This document shows positions 11,386 through 22,500 of a stretch of DNA of 47,957 bases, piece by piece. The position numbers were made by a program, and so were the translations under genes. The notes below the pieces were generated by a model. That model made no database searches. It was not told where the DNA came from and saw only the letters and a list, made by a program, of their open reading frames with translations. The DNA is from Obelidium mucronatum (Eukaryota; Chytridiomycota; Chytridiomycetes; Chytridiales; Chytriomycetaceae): NCBI GenBank assembly GCA_025765595.1, contig JAIVFH010000219.1:1-47957 (forward strand), given 5' to 3'. Position 1 is the first letter of the stretch, and the number at the start of each line of letters is the position of its first letter.

Positions 11386-13423
11386 TTACACTTTACTCAT
11401 CAATTCTTCTTCGTATCTGTGCACGATATCTATCATTCGGATCATTCCTTTTGCTGTTTGCAAGACAAGAAACGCGTTGATGACTACTAGTGTCACAATA
11501 ACAACGATTCCGATAGAAAGCAAAACGCTCTTGTCTGAATCGGTACCCATCAAGCCAGGAATCTCCTTCCGGTTTTCGGATATTTTTTCTGGCCTTTCTA
11601 TGGCATTAAAAGTGGGTTGGAAACTTCTCAATCTCCGATGCTGCATACTTGCTCGAACAGTTGAAACAGACATTACAGACATTGAAGACGCAGTAGATAA
11701 GTTCTTTTTATGGTTTCCAGGGCGTTGCAAAGACGCTGTAGCTGCCAAAGACGGCCAAATTGTTTCTTCTCGGCGAGTACCTTCATCGGTTTCCTGTTGG
11801 TCTGATGATGTAGCAAAAGTAGCATAAATCTGGGAACTGAGATTGAGAAAGCTAATTTTGAGACATTCCATCGTGTTTTTTGCAATTTTAGGGTTGTCCA
11901 TAGACTGTGTTTCAAACTCCATAAGAGCTGACGCGGTAAGCTGTGACATTTCTGGACCACTCTGAACCAAACATGTAACAACAGTGCATGTGTACTCGTC
12001 CCCAAAGAAGTCCTGAGCTCTTTTGCTCGTTTTTAGACAGAGGAACCTGTCAATTCCAACTTGTTAGTGATGGGAGGAGAACATTCGTTTGTGTTACCGA
12101 TTGGGGACAATTTCAAGTATTTCTTGGCAAATATTTACGCGACATCGGCTTCTTTTCCCGTCCTTTTTTGCTATGTATTCCACAATTCGAGAAGATCCTG
12201 CAGACATCTCCCAAACAGACGGTATAGGCGTTTGAGAAAAAGATTCTAGAGTTTCAAGGGATTTGACTGAGTTTGGCTGTGTCCATCTGCTTAAGAGAAA
12301 TTCTATTTTTTTTGTTGGTTTGTTGGTTTTTTTTGTTATATGTACACTCACCACAACCACGGGAATAATCAATCAACAAAAACATTAAATTCCCGACACA
12401 GTTTCTCAGAGTAGATTGTCGCCGTATAGCCTTTTTTTGGAAGTTGCACAGAAAATCACCGACAAAGGCAACGGACAACGTTAAGTTCCCACAAAAAATC
12501 TTCGTCCCCGATAAATCATGCGAATGGAAACATGTGTTGGATTCGATGGAAATATATGACGGGTGGGTAGATTCCATGTAAAGAGTGTCAGACGAAATTG
12601 CTGGACTACACAGTTCTGTTTTGGATTGTGTTGGTAGGACATTGAATGATTGAAGACTTGTGAGAGATGATTTTCTGACAAGATCGGGTTCGATAGCGTT
12701 TGTTGCCGACATTGATGACGGCAACCACCTTGCCCGATTGTTGAAAGACCTTTCGGGCAGTTGTATCTGCTGTTCCAAGAGAGAGATATGTAAATAATAC
12801 TTAAAGTTTCTTGAAGAGAAGGTTTCCTTCACGCTTACATTCAACTCCCATAATTGCATCAGAATTGAATATGTCGAGTCTCTGTCAAAAAAGCTGGCAA
12901 AAAAGTAAGACCCAGAAGCTGCCTCGATTTGGATAGCATTCGGAACTATTACTATAGTACTCTTTTTTTGAATGCTCGTGATTGTCCGTATTTCAATGGT
13001 GATGGAGGACGTGAATACAGACGAAAAACACACGTGACGCGATGAAACCCACAGTCTACCAGCCAAAGGAACTTCGCGCCGAAAATCAGCGCATGAATAG
13101 ACTAAAGATGTATTTTTTGTTTTAGTATAATACATGATGAAGATCAGAAACCAACCTTCAATCAACCGTTCGGATATATGAATGTCTGGATAAATCTTAT
13201 GAAACTCTTTGTTATCTCTCATTGGTGCGCGAGGGGGCACGGAAACGTTGATGTGATCGGGAAAGTCTATGTATTGGCCGCTGACACTGGCAGACTTGCG
13301 TTGTTTGACATTGGAGGATGGGGAACAAGGCGACAAACGGTTTGAGATCGGAAAGAATAAATTTCTTTCTTCTTCGCGAGTAGCGCCAGTGGCCCTTGGA
13401 TCAGATGGTGGCGACGCGCTCAT
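11386..13423 (-). CDS. GRAM-VASt-TM protein, Lam/Aster (GRAMD1)-like sterol transporter
   Basis: From the ATG at 13423 the protein has a Ser-rich N terminus, then a GRAM domain. The GRAM domain runs from NKEFHKIYPDIHISERLIE across an intron to YSCADFRREVPLAGRLWVSS and HVCFSSVFTSSITIEI. A linker leads to a divergent VASt domain (VWEMSAGSSRIVEYIAKKD, then after a further intron FLCLKTSKRAQDFFGDEYT). It ends in one membrane helix, SVLLSIGIVVIVTLVVINAF, with a short tail. Members of this family sit at ER contact sites and carry sterol between membranes; that role is inferred from domain order. The 54-nt intron at 13102-13155 is a multiple of three and has no stop, so retention would insert 18 residues into the GRAM domain. 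The VASt assignment is the weaker part, and some exon borders between 12000 and 12480 are unresolved. Confidence 0.65.
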
Positions 13424-13461
13424 AACTCCTTTTTTTCAATGCTCAATTTATTACAAAAATA

Positions 13462-14439
13462 TTAGAGAAAGTACATGGCAGCCATGAAAACCACGGCTTC
13501 AAACAATATTTCAGCGCTTAATCCGCGTGCAGAATTGGTGTTGTCTCTCTTAGCCAGATTCCCAATCAAACTGTTCAACAACTTTCCCCCATCGACGACC
13601 GCATTTACTATCTTTGCTCCTGCACACAAATCATTGACTACAGTTGCAATGTCTGCTTGTCCACAGTTTGAAACACAAGAAGTGATAGCAGATGAAGTTT
13701 GAGCAAACTGCGCGTCAAAATTGATTGTCCTTGAACAGAGCCCACTCAAAATGTTATCGACGTCGGGACTCCCCAAAATATCCAGTGCGTTCAGGACGCA
13801 CTGCATTGGACAGCTGTTTTTTGCAGGCAAAGGCTCCAATGTACCCGTGCTGGCACCATTCACGGCCCCATCGACCGCAGCTGGTAGCACGGCTGAAAGA
13901 ATCCCAGTGACGCCATTTTCAATAGCAGCACCTTTAACACCACTCAGTGCTGAATTCAATACATCGCCAACTATTCCTCCAACCACATCTCTTTTGACCC
14001 TTTCGCTGGCGTCCTTCCCTACAAAACCCAATTGGCCAGCAGCCACTCCATCCACATCATCCACATGCTGCGTATCTCTCCAGATGGAATCGGTCAGAGC
14101 CCGCCGACAATCGGATAGCTCAAACTGCTTGATAGTAGATTCTGATAGTTGCGATGGACAAAAATCCTTGAAGCTACCCAAAAAAAACAAATTGAGGAAT
14201 GGAAAATGATTGGAATTTGGAAAAGAGATGATGTACCATTGAATCAGCTGAACGATTGATATGCATTGGCAGGCACTTAAAGTGCCTTGGCGCATGTGCG
14301 GATTGCTGTAGCAAGTGGCAGTGGCCTGTCGTTCAACGTCTTGACAATCCTTAAAATTTTGGGCTTGGCAGACGTTGGACGCAACAATGTGCGATACAAG
14401 AACCAGCAAAAGAACGGCGGACGAAAATGAATTCATCAT
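13462..14439 (-). CDS. Secreted or GPI-anchored Cys-containing protein
   Basis: The ATG at 14439 opens a clear signal peptide (MMNSFSSAVLLLVLVSHIVA), with cleavage likely near SNVCQA. The mature part has scattered Cys residues in pairs (CYSNP, CQCIS, CFKDFC after splicing, CPMQC, SCVSNC), a small-residue central stretch (GAAIENGVTGILSAVLPAAV) and a hydrophobic C terminus (ILFEAVVFMAAMYFL). The C terminus could be a GPI-anchor signal. A 63-nt GT-AG intron lies at 14174-14236. It keeps frame if retained, and its removal creates a Cys codon (QCFKDFC). I do not recognise the family. The ATG of the GRAM protein is 38 bp downstream of its stop, on the same strand. Confidence 0.6.
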   Translation of the reverse strand: MMNSFSSAVLLLVLVSHIVASNVCQAQNFKDCQDVERQATATCYSNPHMRQGTLSACQCISIVQLIQWYIISFPNSNHFPFLNLFFLGSFKDFCPSQLSESTIKQFELSDCRRALTDSIWRDTQHVDDVDGVAAGQLGFVGKDASERVKRDVVGGIVGDVLNSALSGVKGAAIENGVTGILSAVLPAAVDGAVNGASTGTLEPLPAKNSCPMQCVLNALDILGSPDVDNILSGLCSRTINFDAQFAQTSSAITSCVSNCGQADIATVVNDLCAGAKIVNAVVDGGKLLNSLIGNLAKRDNTNSARGLSAEILFEAVVFMAAMYFL

Positions 14440-14636
14440 TTCGACTCTTTAGGTGAGTTTTTGGATTTGAAATTTTGAATGGACATTGGTCCCGCCCAAA
14501 AACTCGTTTGAACCAATCCCTCCTAACCAACTTGAATTCACAAAAATCACAAAATATAACTATGACAAAAAATAATTATGCGGCCAAGAAATAAAACAAA
14601 TATTATGAGCTCATATAACAAGATACAAAGAGATTC

Positions 14637-16551
14637 TCAAGCAGTTGCTGAAACTCCTGTGATTCCCACACGTATGGCACCAAAAGTTGGCCACCAGGAC
14701 TGATTCCGCTCGATAACCACCGCTGATTCTTCAGTTTCCGGCGATGAAATGGTTGAAAAGTGAAGAGTTGAAGAATACTCTCGCTCCACAAAGGCAGAAA
14801 CGCCAAATTCCACTGGCTCCAGCACAACTTCTCGCTCGTACGTAAACAGCGGTGGCAGTGATGGAAAGAGCCATGAAAGCCACCTGGAAGAAGACGGATG
14901 CTCGGTTGGAATCGAAGCCACAATTGGTGAGATGATTGAGGCTGGGGAAGGCTCCACTTCTGTTGGGGCAAATAGATCATGAAGAGAGGTTGCAAAAGTG
15001 GCTGATGATAGACTAATCCGGGAATTTCGATTACGGAGGCTTGAAGATGAACTATGGTTGGCATCGATTTGGACATGAGACGTTCTTCTCCTCAAAGATG
15101 AAAGACTGGTGCGATGAAGTCCTCGGCCATGATTATTCCCGGCGATATTAACTTTCTGATGAACATTTCCTTGATGTACAACCAAACGATGCCTTCCCCC
15201 ATTCCTTCGAAACTCACGTTCCAGTTCTTCTTTGATGGCAGTGGCTCGACTTTCATACACACTGCCCCCACAAACTCCACGAAGCGCCGCCAAAGAGCTA
15301 CGAATACAGTCCTGAAGCCGGTTGTTTTCCTTTTCAATAGAAGCAAGAATATGCTCCTTTAATAGGGCGTTGTGGCGATCTGGAAATTGTAACCGGATGG
15401 CATGGCCAGCTCCTTCAAAAATGATGAGGCGACCGCCCAAGTGTTTTGCCAAGTATATGGAGGATTCTGGTTGAATGATGACGTCATCCAATGTTCCACT
15501 TATAACCAACACCGGCATTTGTGAGTGTTTTATGTGACCTAAACGCTTTGGTGACATGGAGTGCGTAATCACAGCAGACTGCTGAGAGCTGCGGCCAGTC
15601 TTACTTTGCAATCCAGTCACTTGGAATCTCTCCTTCATGAACTGACAAAAATACAATCAAGTAAGAATGAATAGACCAAATATAAAAGAATTCGAACCTC
15701 AATCATATGTTCTCGGTTGTTTGAGTAACCTGTCATTGCGGGAGCAGGCAAGTCGAGCCAGCTCTATTCATGACTGATGGTTAGAAGAATGCGATTGCAT
15801 TAAACAAAAATAAACACTGTGCCTCGGGAAACAGAAGCTTGCTCACAACGTGTGAAGCAAACTCATCCACAGTCTTCAACGGTGGTCCAGCTACAACTAA
15901 GTTTGCGTATCCTTTTGCCTGCTCAAGAAATCGTGTGAAACCGTGATACAATAAAATATATCTCCCAAACACAAACCGGAAGACCATTAAAATAGGCGAA
16001 AGTGGATTCTAAGGTCAAGCTTATTACCCGATAGAGACACAAATGAGCTAATAATTGAGTGGTCAACGGCGAAAGTAAACATAAAGGACAACAAACCAAG
16101 TTCTTGAGCAATCATTCCTCCCAGCGACAGTCCTACAACATGAAATCGATGCCAGTGCAAATAGTCCATCAAATCTTTCACATCCATGGCCATTTCATGG
16201 GTCCTAAAAGCTCGATCAAGATTTGTGAGTGAGTTTTATATGATTGTGTGGGAATACGTTGATGGAATACCGATAGCGACCCTTAGGGCAACTTGACAAT
16301 CCCCCACCACGATTATCAAAGATACAGACAGAGTAGACCGTGGGCTCCTGCATAAAGAAGTCCACTTGCAGGTCCCATTGATGGCAAATGTTGCCAAAGC
16401 CTGAGTTGATATTGTCATTATGCTTAAACGTACGACTGCCATGTCAATCACCTCCAATCAGCACAACTTTGGTCGAGCCAGTTCCATGGACCTCATAGTA
16501 CATATTGAGAGGCTCGAGGCCGTGTTTTTCAGCCACTTGGACATATGGCAT
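14637..16551 (-). CDS. Alpha/beta hydrolase with long Ser/Arg-rich C-terminal extension
   Basis: Alpha/beta-hydrolase-fold enzyme assembled from seven exons. ATG 16551 gives MPYVQVAEKHGLEPLNMYYE, then VHGTGSTKVVLIGG (oxyanion-hole strand). After introns come YSVCIFDNRGGGLSSCPKGR and THEMAMDVKDLMDYLHWHRF, then HVVGLSLGGMIAQELAHL, where GLSLGG is the nucleophile elbow with Ser. The acid is probably the Asp in VLVISGTLDDVI and the His in EGAGHAIRLQFPD. The phase works at each of six GT-AG introns, including one giving FPEAHWLDLPAP. After the catalytic domain, about 220 residues rich in Ser, Arg and Pro extend to the stop at 14637, with one hydrophobic patch (WLSWLFPSLPPLF). The substrate is unknown; the core resembles the fungal and plant AB-hydrolase-1 group. 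Confidence 0.72.
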
Positions 16552-17024
16552 CTGTCCGCGCCACACAAGGCTTGAATATAACTGACAAAAGGACGCAAGA
16601 GACGTAAAGAATGTTCAAGGATTTCGAAAGACAGTTTCGAGAACAAACGTCGATGTTTCGAGATTCCCTTTCGGTTTCAATCCAACTTTACCAAAAATAA
16701 CTTACAAATCGTATTCCACAAAAACCACTTTCTCAAGGCAAGAATTTAACCACAGTCCCATTTTATTCCAATACACCCAGGAGACGATACGCGTGAGTAT
16801 AAATGTGCCCTCGCTGCATCTCGAAAACCAAGCATTGAAACAAGTGATGCAGGCTTTATTGAATAAATCCAAATGAACAAAATTGTTCCTCAAATATGCA
16901 ACCAAAGAGGCGCTCAATGAGTGAGAAACACGCACTGCAGCTCCTAACCTTAAGATCGAGCAAATATGATCAGATAGGAGAAATCCTGGAGAAATCACTT
17001 ACAAAGCACTGTACACATTCCCAA
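16552..17024. other. Upstream region of the hydrolase, no gene seen
   Basis: Spacer between the hydrolase ATG and the left end of repeat copy B. It probably contains the promoter and 5' UTR of the hydrolase. A 98-codon open stretch at 16702-16998 on the minus strand shows no domain and no codon pattern that convinces me. Confidence 0.35.
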
Positions 17025-19525
17025 GAAGCGATTCCCGCCTAGCCGCGATTCTCTAAAAAGAGACCGCGTTTCCAGCAGACACCACGAGGAGGTGGGGAAT
17101 CAAAACGTCTGCCAAGCCAGGGTTGTTGTTTGCAAAGAGCCAAAACCCCTCAAAAAGCGCTTTCCGTTTCGCTGTTCCAAGTCGCCTTCTCCTTTTTGCA
17201 ACCAAGCAACCCTATTTCGGCTACTACTAATCCTGTCTTCCTTCAGTAGAAGCCGAAAACACGGTATCCAGGTTTTCCGAGTGGCCCGTAGGCTCAACGA
17301 CTTCTGCACAATCGTTCTGGCCTCCACTAGTCAGCTTCCTTATTGAGGGAGTGACATCTGTAGAGACCATACATAGGGTAGTAGCTCTCCCGAAACTCTA
17401 CTGTTCAGCTACCATTACGGAAGTGACCACCATAGAGTCCGAGGAGCGTACATCCTGATTGTGCTTCCGTCGTGAGCCAAGAGGAGCCAAAGGCATAAAA
17501 TGGACCCGCATTCGCAGCAGCTACGTCAAGCGTGACAGTTTTTCGCATCAAAGGTCGGGTTGCTTGTTCCCACTACTCAGGATCCGGTTTCTCGTTGCAA
17601 CTACTTTGGTACCGAAACTGGGACTCCGACGCGTCAAATGCCAAAGACTCTCGAGATGCAGATAGAAGTTGACATGAGGGTGAGCGAGAGTGGGGAAAAG
17701 TAAAAGATGAGTGAAATAAAGGAAGATGGTCAGTAAAGATGATGTGGGCACAAACTGGCAAATTTACCTCTTCATTCGGGTTTCAAGAGCGTTTCATCGC
17801 AGATCACAGCGCCAGTCACCTGTCCCGTTTCGCTACTCCAGTACTCCCCTCCTACACATCCGGTACTCCACGAAATCTTCCCACAACCGACATTGGCACT
17901 GCCTTCTTACCGAGCGTTCTCCCAGCTTCGCGTTCATGAATCGCGCTGCCATAGAGTAAGAAAAGCTCACGTGACAACGGTGGAAAACAATCAGATTTCG
18001 GCGAGGGTTGAACCCTCGCTTACACACTTCATGAGTCGTGTCACGATATTACAAATTCAGACATTCGTGGTCAGCTGGGAGACAATCCGCGTTCCGAGAA
18101 AACACTCGACAAAAGAGCAAGTGCGTTCTGTCAACTGTGTTCTGATTTCGTGTTTCGCAGCACCGCGTCGGTGGGTTTCTCGTTTTGCTACTTTGGTCTT
18201 GGTTTCCGATGCCGCTACTTCAGTTGCAATCCGGATCCCATCGGAGCCTGGTGGGTAAAGAAAGGAATGTATGTTAGTATGCAAATAATTATAATAAAAC
18301 GATTTCAAGTTAAAATAGAGCATTAGATGTACCCATAAGCGTCTGCGCCAGATTCGGTATGCCGATAGTGCGTGTGTGGTAATTCTTGCGTGAATAATAC
18401 ATCTTGAAGTTCTTGGAATTATTTACAGTGAAAGTAAGACAGGAGGAAATAAGCATTTTGTGGAATTATCCGAACAGGCAAAGCATTTACAAAGTAATAC
18501 GCGACGTTAAAATCTCCATTTGAGACTTGATCTTGAAGTTCTTGGTGGCGGATTCAGGTAGGAACTGTTGAATAATTTATGGGTGTTCTTAGAATGTCGG
18601 AATTGTCAGAGTTGAACAGGTAGCTCGCATCAGGCGAACGCGTCTTTTAGCACTTTATATAATAGCGTTGGATAAGACTAAGTCGGTCGGAGACAAGCGG
18701 TGCGTAGATGGCGTGGCGAGGCGATCAGTCTATTAGTCAGAAAATTCTTTGTGTTTGACAGGTGGCTTAAAAGGATCAACAACTAACCAGCGGGAGACTT
18801 GGCTGAAGGTAATAGTGAGTCATAAACTAGAGGCGAAGGCGGTAGACTGGATGGATCGCGTCTGGAATATTTGCGGAGGAGGAGTTTGTTTTGAGCATCT
18901 TTTTTTATTTTAACTGACCATAAATTATATTCCACCAAATACATTATTTTCAAACCCCGCCCAGGCCAATTTTTTCGCGCCGAATGCCCTCCGTCCACTT
19001 ATAATCTGCCGCACGCCAAGAACGGGCAGGCTCATCAAGCCGTAATACTCCACAAGTAATTGCCACCACCAACAACCCAAAAGAATCGAAAATCGAATTC
19101 AAAAAACACACAAGGATGCTAGGCCATTTCTCCAATACATAAAAAAATATATATATTTAAATCAGACGAGAAGCAAAATGGAACCTCCCCTCCAACTTCT
19201 CAATCCCAAACGTTATCAGACCCATACTCCAAATCCACATCAAGATTCGATGAAAAATACTGACTCCCACCACTGGTTTGCGTCGCCCTCAAATCAGATT
19301 CCATGGCCCCAACAACGCTATTACCTAGCCCCGAATTACCCACACTCGAAGAAAGACTAGATACAGCTGGAGCCCTCCCCCTCAATTGCCCGGGAACACG
19401 GGCGCCCTGCACCACGCCCACCCCCACACCACTACTTGCCTCTGCTGAAAACCCACTATGGAACCCATCACTCAATCCATTCACAAAACTCGGTCGTCCC
19501 AACCGCGTCGTCGTCGTCGTTGTGG
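17025..19525 (+). repeat. Dispersed repeat copy B (2.5 kb), includes the SulP 3' end
   Basis: This copy begins at GATTCCCGCCTAGCCGCG (near 17032) and is nearly identical, inverted, to copy C at 29950-32450. The match continues without interruption through the non-coding part (17030-19190) into the last 300 bp of the SulP coding sequence and stops near 19525. Open frames inside it are shared with copy C but show no known domain. A perfect palindrome, GCGAGGGTT-G-AACCCTCGC, lies at 18001-18019. Confidence 0.88.
18001..18019. repeat. Perfect 9-bp-stem palindrome in repeat copy B
   Basis: GCGAGGGTT and AACCCTCGC are separated by a single base. The same palindrome is present in copy C at 31439-31457. 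Copy A instead has GAGGGTGTTACCCCCC, a different but also self-complementary sequence at the equivalent place. This suggests a structure kept within the element. Confidence 0.75.
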
Positions 19526-22500
19526 CAGTGTTGGCGCCGCTTGTGAAACCGCCCCGAATATCATCTGTTCCCCAGGACCCAATGGTCGGCTGTGGCGGTG
19601 CTGGCGGTGGGTACTACGGCTTGAGTTCTTGGATGCACGTATGGAATATCGTCTTCCTCCTCGTCCTCGCCAAACTCCAAATCCCCCACGAAACGTAAAG
19701 GCGGTGCCATCGGTTGCCTGTTTTGATAGCTTCCCTGAACTCGAGTCGGCTGCTCTTCTCGAAGTGGGGGTATTAGGGACAGAGATTGTGAACGGCTGTT
19801 GATGGTGATTGCAGTCGATTCGTTCCTTCCAGTCGGTAATGCGCGTCCAAGGCGTCTGAAACCTTGTCGAAAAAGTAGGCGGGTGTAACCATTTGAGTCA
19901 ACCCAGACCGGTCGAACCAGGGTTTACAGCTATTTCGCAGTTTCACAAAGCTGACGGATATATTCCTGGATTGATATGATTCAACAACTTCAACTAGTGT
20001 CTGTGTGGCGCTGTAAATGCAAAAAAAAAGTGGATTAAAAAAAAGACCATAACCAACGAGTTGGGCAAACAACATACGTGGCATCAATAGCAGTTACAGC
20101 CCCGACATCAAAGATGATACTGACAAGATCCGATGGATCATTCAAATGCGCGGCTGTCTGTCCTTCCCGTTCTTCTTCCTCCAACAATGCATCAAACTCA
20201 TCTAAATCTTCACCATCTTCTTCCGCCGCAGGACTCACGCTATTTGACCGTGAACCACCCCCAGCAGCAGTAGAACCGGCAGCACCACGGCCCGTATCAG
20301 AACTAAGACTCCGCCTCCTCTCGTCCCGAGTCCGCAGCGAAGAACTACCCGACAAAAGACTATTCGTGGCATCCCTTGGCGTGCCACCACTACTAGGACT
20401 CCTAGTCCGTCGCCGCTGCTGCTGCGGCGCTTCCCCCGGATGCACATTCAAATCCCCAAACAACTCGATCCGTTTCAATCGATCCTTCAGTTGTCCACTG
20501 TTTCCGAAAAACAAGCCTTCTTCAATGCGGAGAATCAGACAGTGATCGATTCGTTCTATCGGGGTTGCAGTGTCGCTTTTGTCAGAGAGGGGACGGAATT
20601 TTGGTTTGAAGGAGCCGGTGGTGGGGTCTGGGATTAGTGTGCGGCCAAGAATTGCGATTCGCGTCTGTTTTTTTTTTGGATTTGAATTTGAATGAAAGTT
20701 GAATGCAGTTGGAGATATTCACGGATGGAAGAAAAGGTTGGTTGCGTTCGGCGGAGTACATCAACAAAAAAAACACAACGCCTAAGGCGGGACAGTGTCA
20801 AAAAAAACAAAAAAAGGCATTGCCTTCGGCGGTTCGAACATAAAAAAACAAAAAAAAAAAAAAAAGATACCGCCTTCGGCGGTGCAAACATCGCCTTCGG
20901 CGATGCCAAAAAAAAAAAAAAAAGATACCGCGTTCGGTGGTGCAAACATCGCCTTCGGCGATGCCAAAAAAAAAAAAAGATACCGCCTTCGGCGATAGAC
21001 CACCGCCTTCGGCGGTAAAATACGCCTTCGGCGATAAGATAAATACCTTGGTAGTATGTTTAACAACAAGCAACAACGAAGTGCCAACACTAATCAGCGT
21101 CCCAACTTCAATTGAAACAAACAAGGTAGTCAAAAAAGTCAACAACAACAACCCCAAATCATTCCACGCACGAACTTGCAGAATAAACTGAACATCATGC
21201 AACTCAATCAATTTCGTGGCTGCAACGACAATAATACTGCTGCATACAGCTTTGGGCAGGAAATAAAAGTAAGGAAGGAGGTATACTGTAGTAATGAGGA
21301 TGACGATGCATGTAACGAGTCCAGAGACTTGGGTTCGACCGCCGGCGGCGTCGTTGACGGCGCTGCGGCCGAGGGAGCCGAAGGCGGGCCATGCGCCAAA
21401 GAAGGAGCCGACAATGTTGGAGATGCCGAGGGCGACTAGTTCGCGGTTTGGGGAGACGGAGTAGTTGTATTTGGAGGCATATGTTTTGCCAATTACGATG
21501 CTTTCAACGAAGCCAATGACTGATATCAAGATTGCAGAGAGGATGTAGTAGCGAACGCGTGGTAACGTGATGGCAGGCCATTGGGGTGCTCGAAGGCCTC
21601 CTAACATATAGTAAGAAAAAAAAAATGTTTACATCGCCGAAGGCGTAACTTCGCCGAAGGCGATATAACATCGCCGCAGGCGATAGAAAGAAAAAAAAAG
21701 AAGGAAGAAGAGAAGAAAAGTACGCGTGAAGAAAAAAAAAAAAACAAAAACAACACCGCCTTCGGCGGTGCGAAGAGAAAAAAAAAAAAAAAACAAACAA
21801 CCGCCTTCGGCGGTGAGATCAACGCCGGGCGGTGCTGCAAAAAAACAAAAAAAAAATAAAAAAACATCACGCCTACGCGTGCGAAAAAAAAAAAAAAATA
21901 AAAAAAAAAAACACGCCTTCGCGCCTCGGCGGCGAAGAATAGAAAAAAAAACACACACGCCTACGGCGGGAGAAAAAAAAAAAAAATAAAACAAAACCGC
22001 CTACGGCGGTGCGAAAGAAAAAAAAAAAAACAACACAAAACACCGCCTTCGGCGAGCGTGCGGAAGAAAAAAAAAAAAATAAAAACAAACAAACAACGCC
22101 TTCGGCGTTGAACCGCTACGGGGTCTGACATCCTCGGCGATGACGACGAAAAAAAACCACCTCAACATCCATCATAACTTGAACGCCCTAACAAATCCAA
22201 ACGAAAAGCCCCAAGAAACAAGAGTAGGAAAAAAGCACCAAATCAAAATCTCAGGAACAGCTTGAACAAATTTCCAACCAATCAAAGCAGATTTAACAGA
22301 TTTAACAGAAACAGGAACACGATACTACAAAAAGAGACGATTGTAGTAGGAACATGAGATTGATTCAAGTGTTCAATGACATTAAATAGAGTTTCGATGG
22401 GAGATGGTTTTGAAGGAATGAGCGTATCATTGATGTTGTTGTTCAAGTTGTTGTTCAAGTTGTTCAAGTTGATGAAGGGGATACTGCTGTTCGAAGGCGG

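Noticed and set aside
16702..16998. 98-codon minus frame upstream of the hydrolase
   Set aside because: No recognisable sequence and it does not join the hydrolase exons.
17092..18323. Open frames of 60-120 codons in repeat copies B and C
   Set aside because: They are shared because the DNA is duplicated; no domain or start context supports coding.
20782..22088. Many open frames rich in Phe or Lys across the hairpin arrays
   Set aside because: They are translations of A-runs and T-runs inside introns; splicing of the SulP exons removes them.
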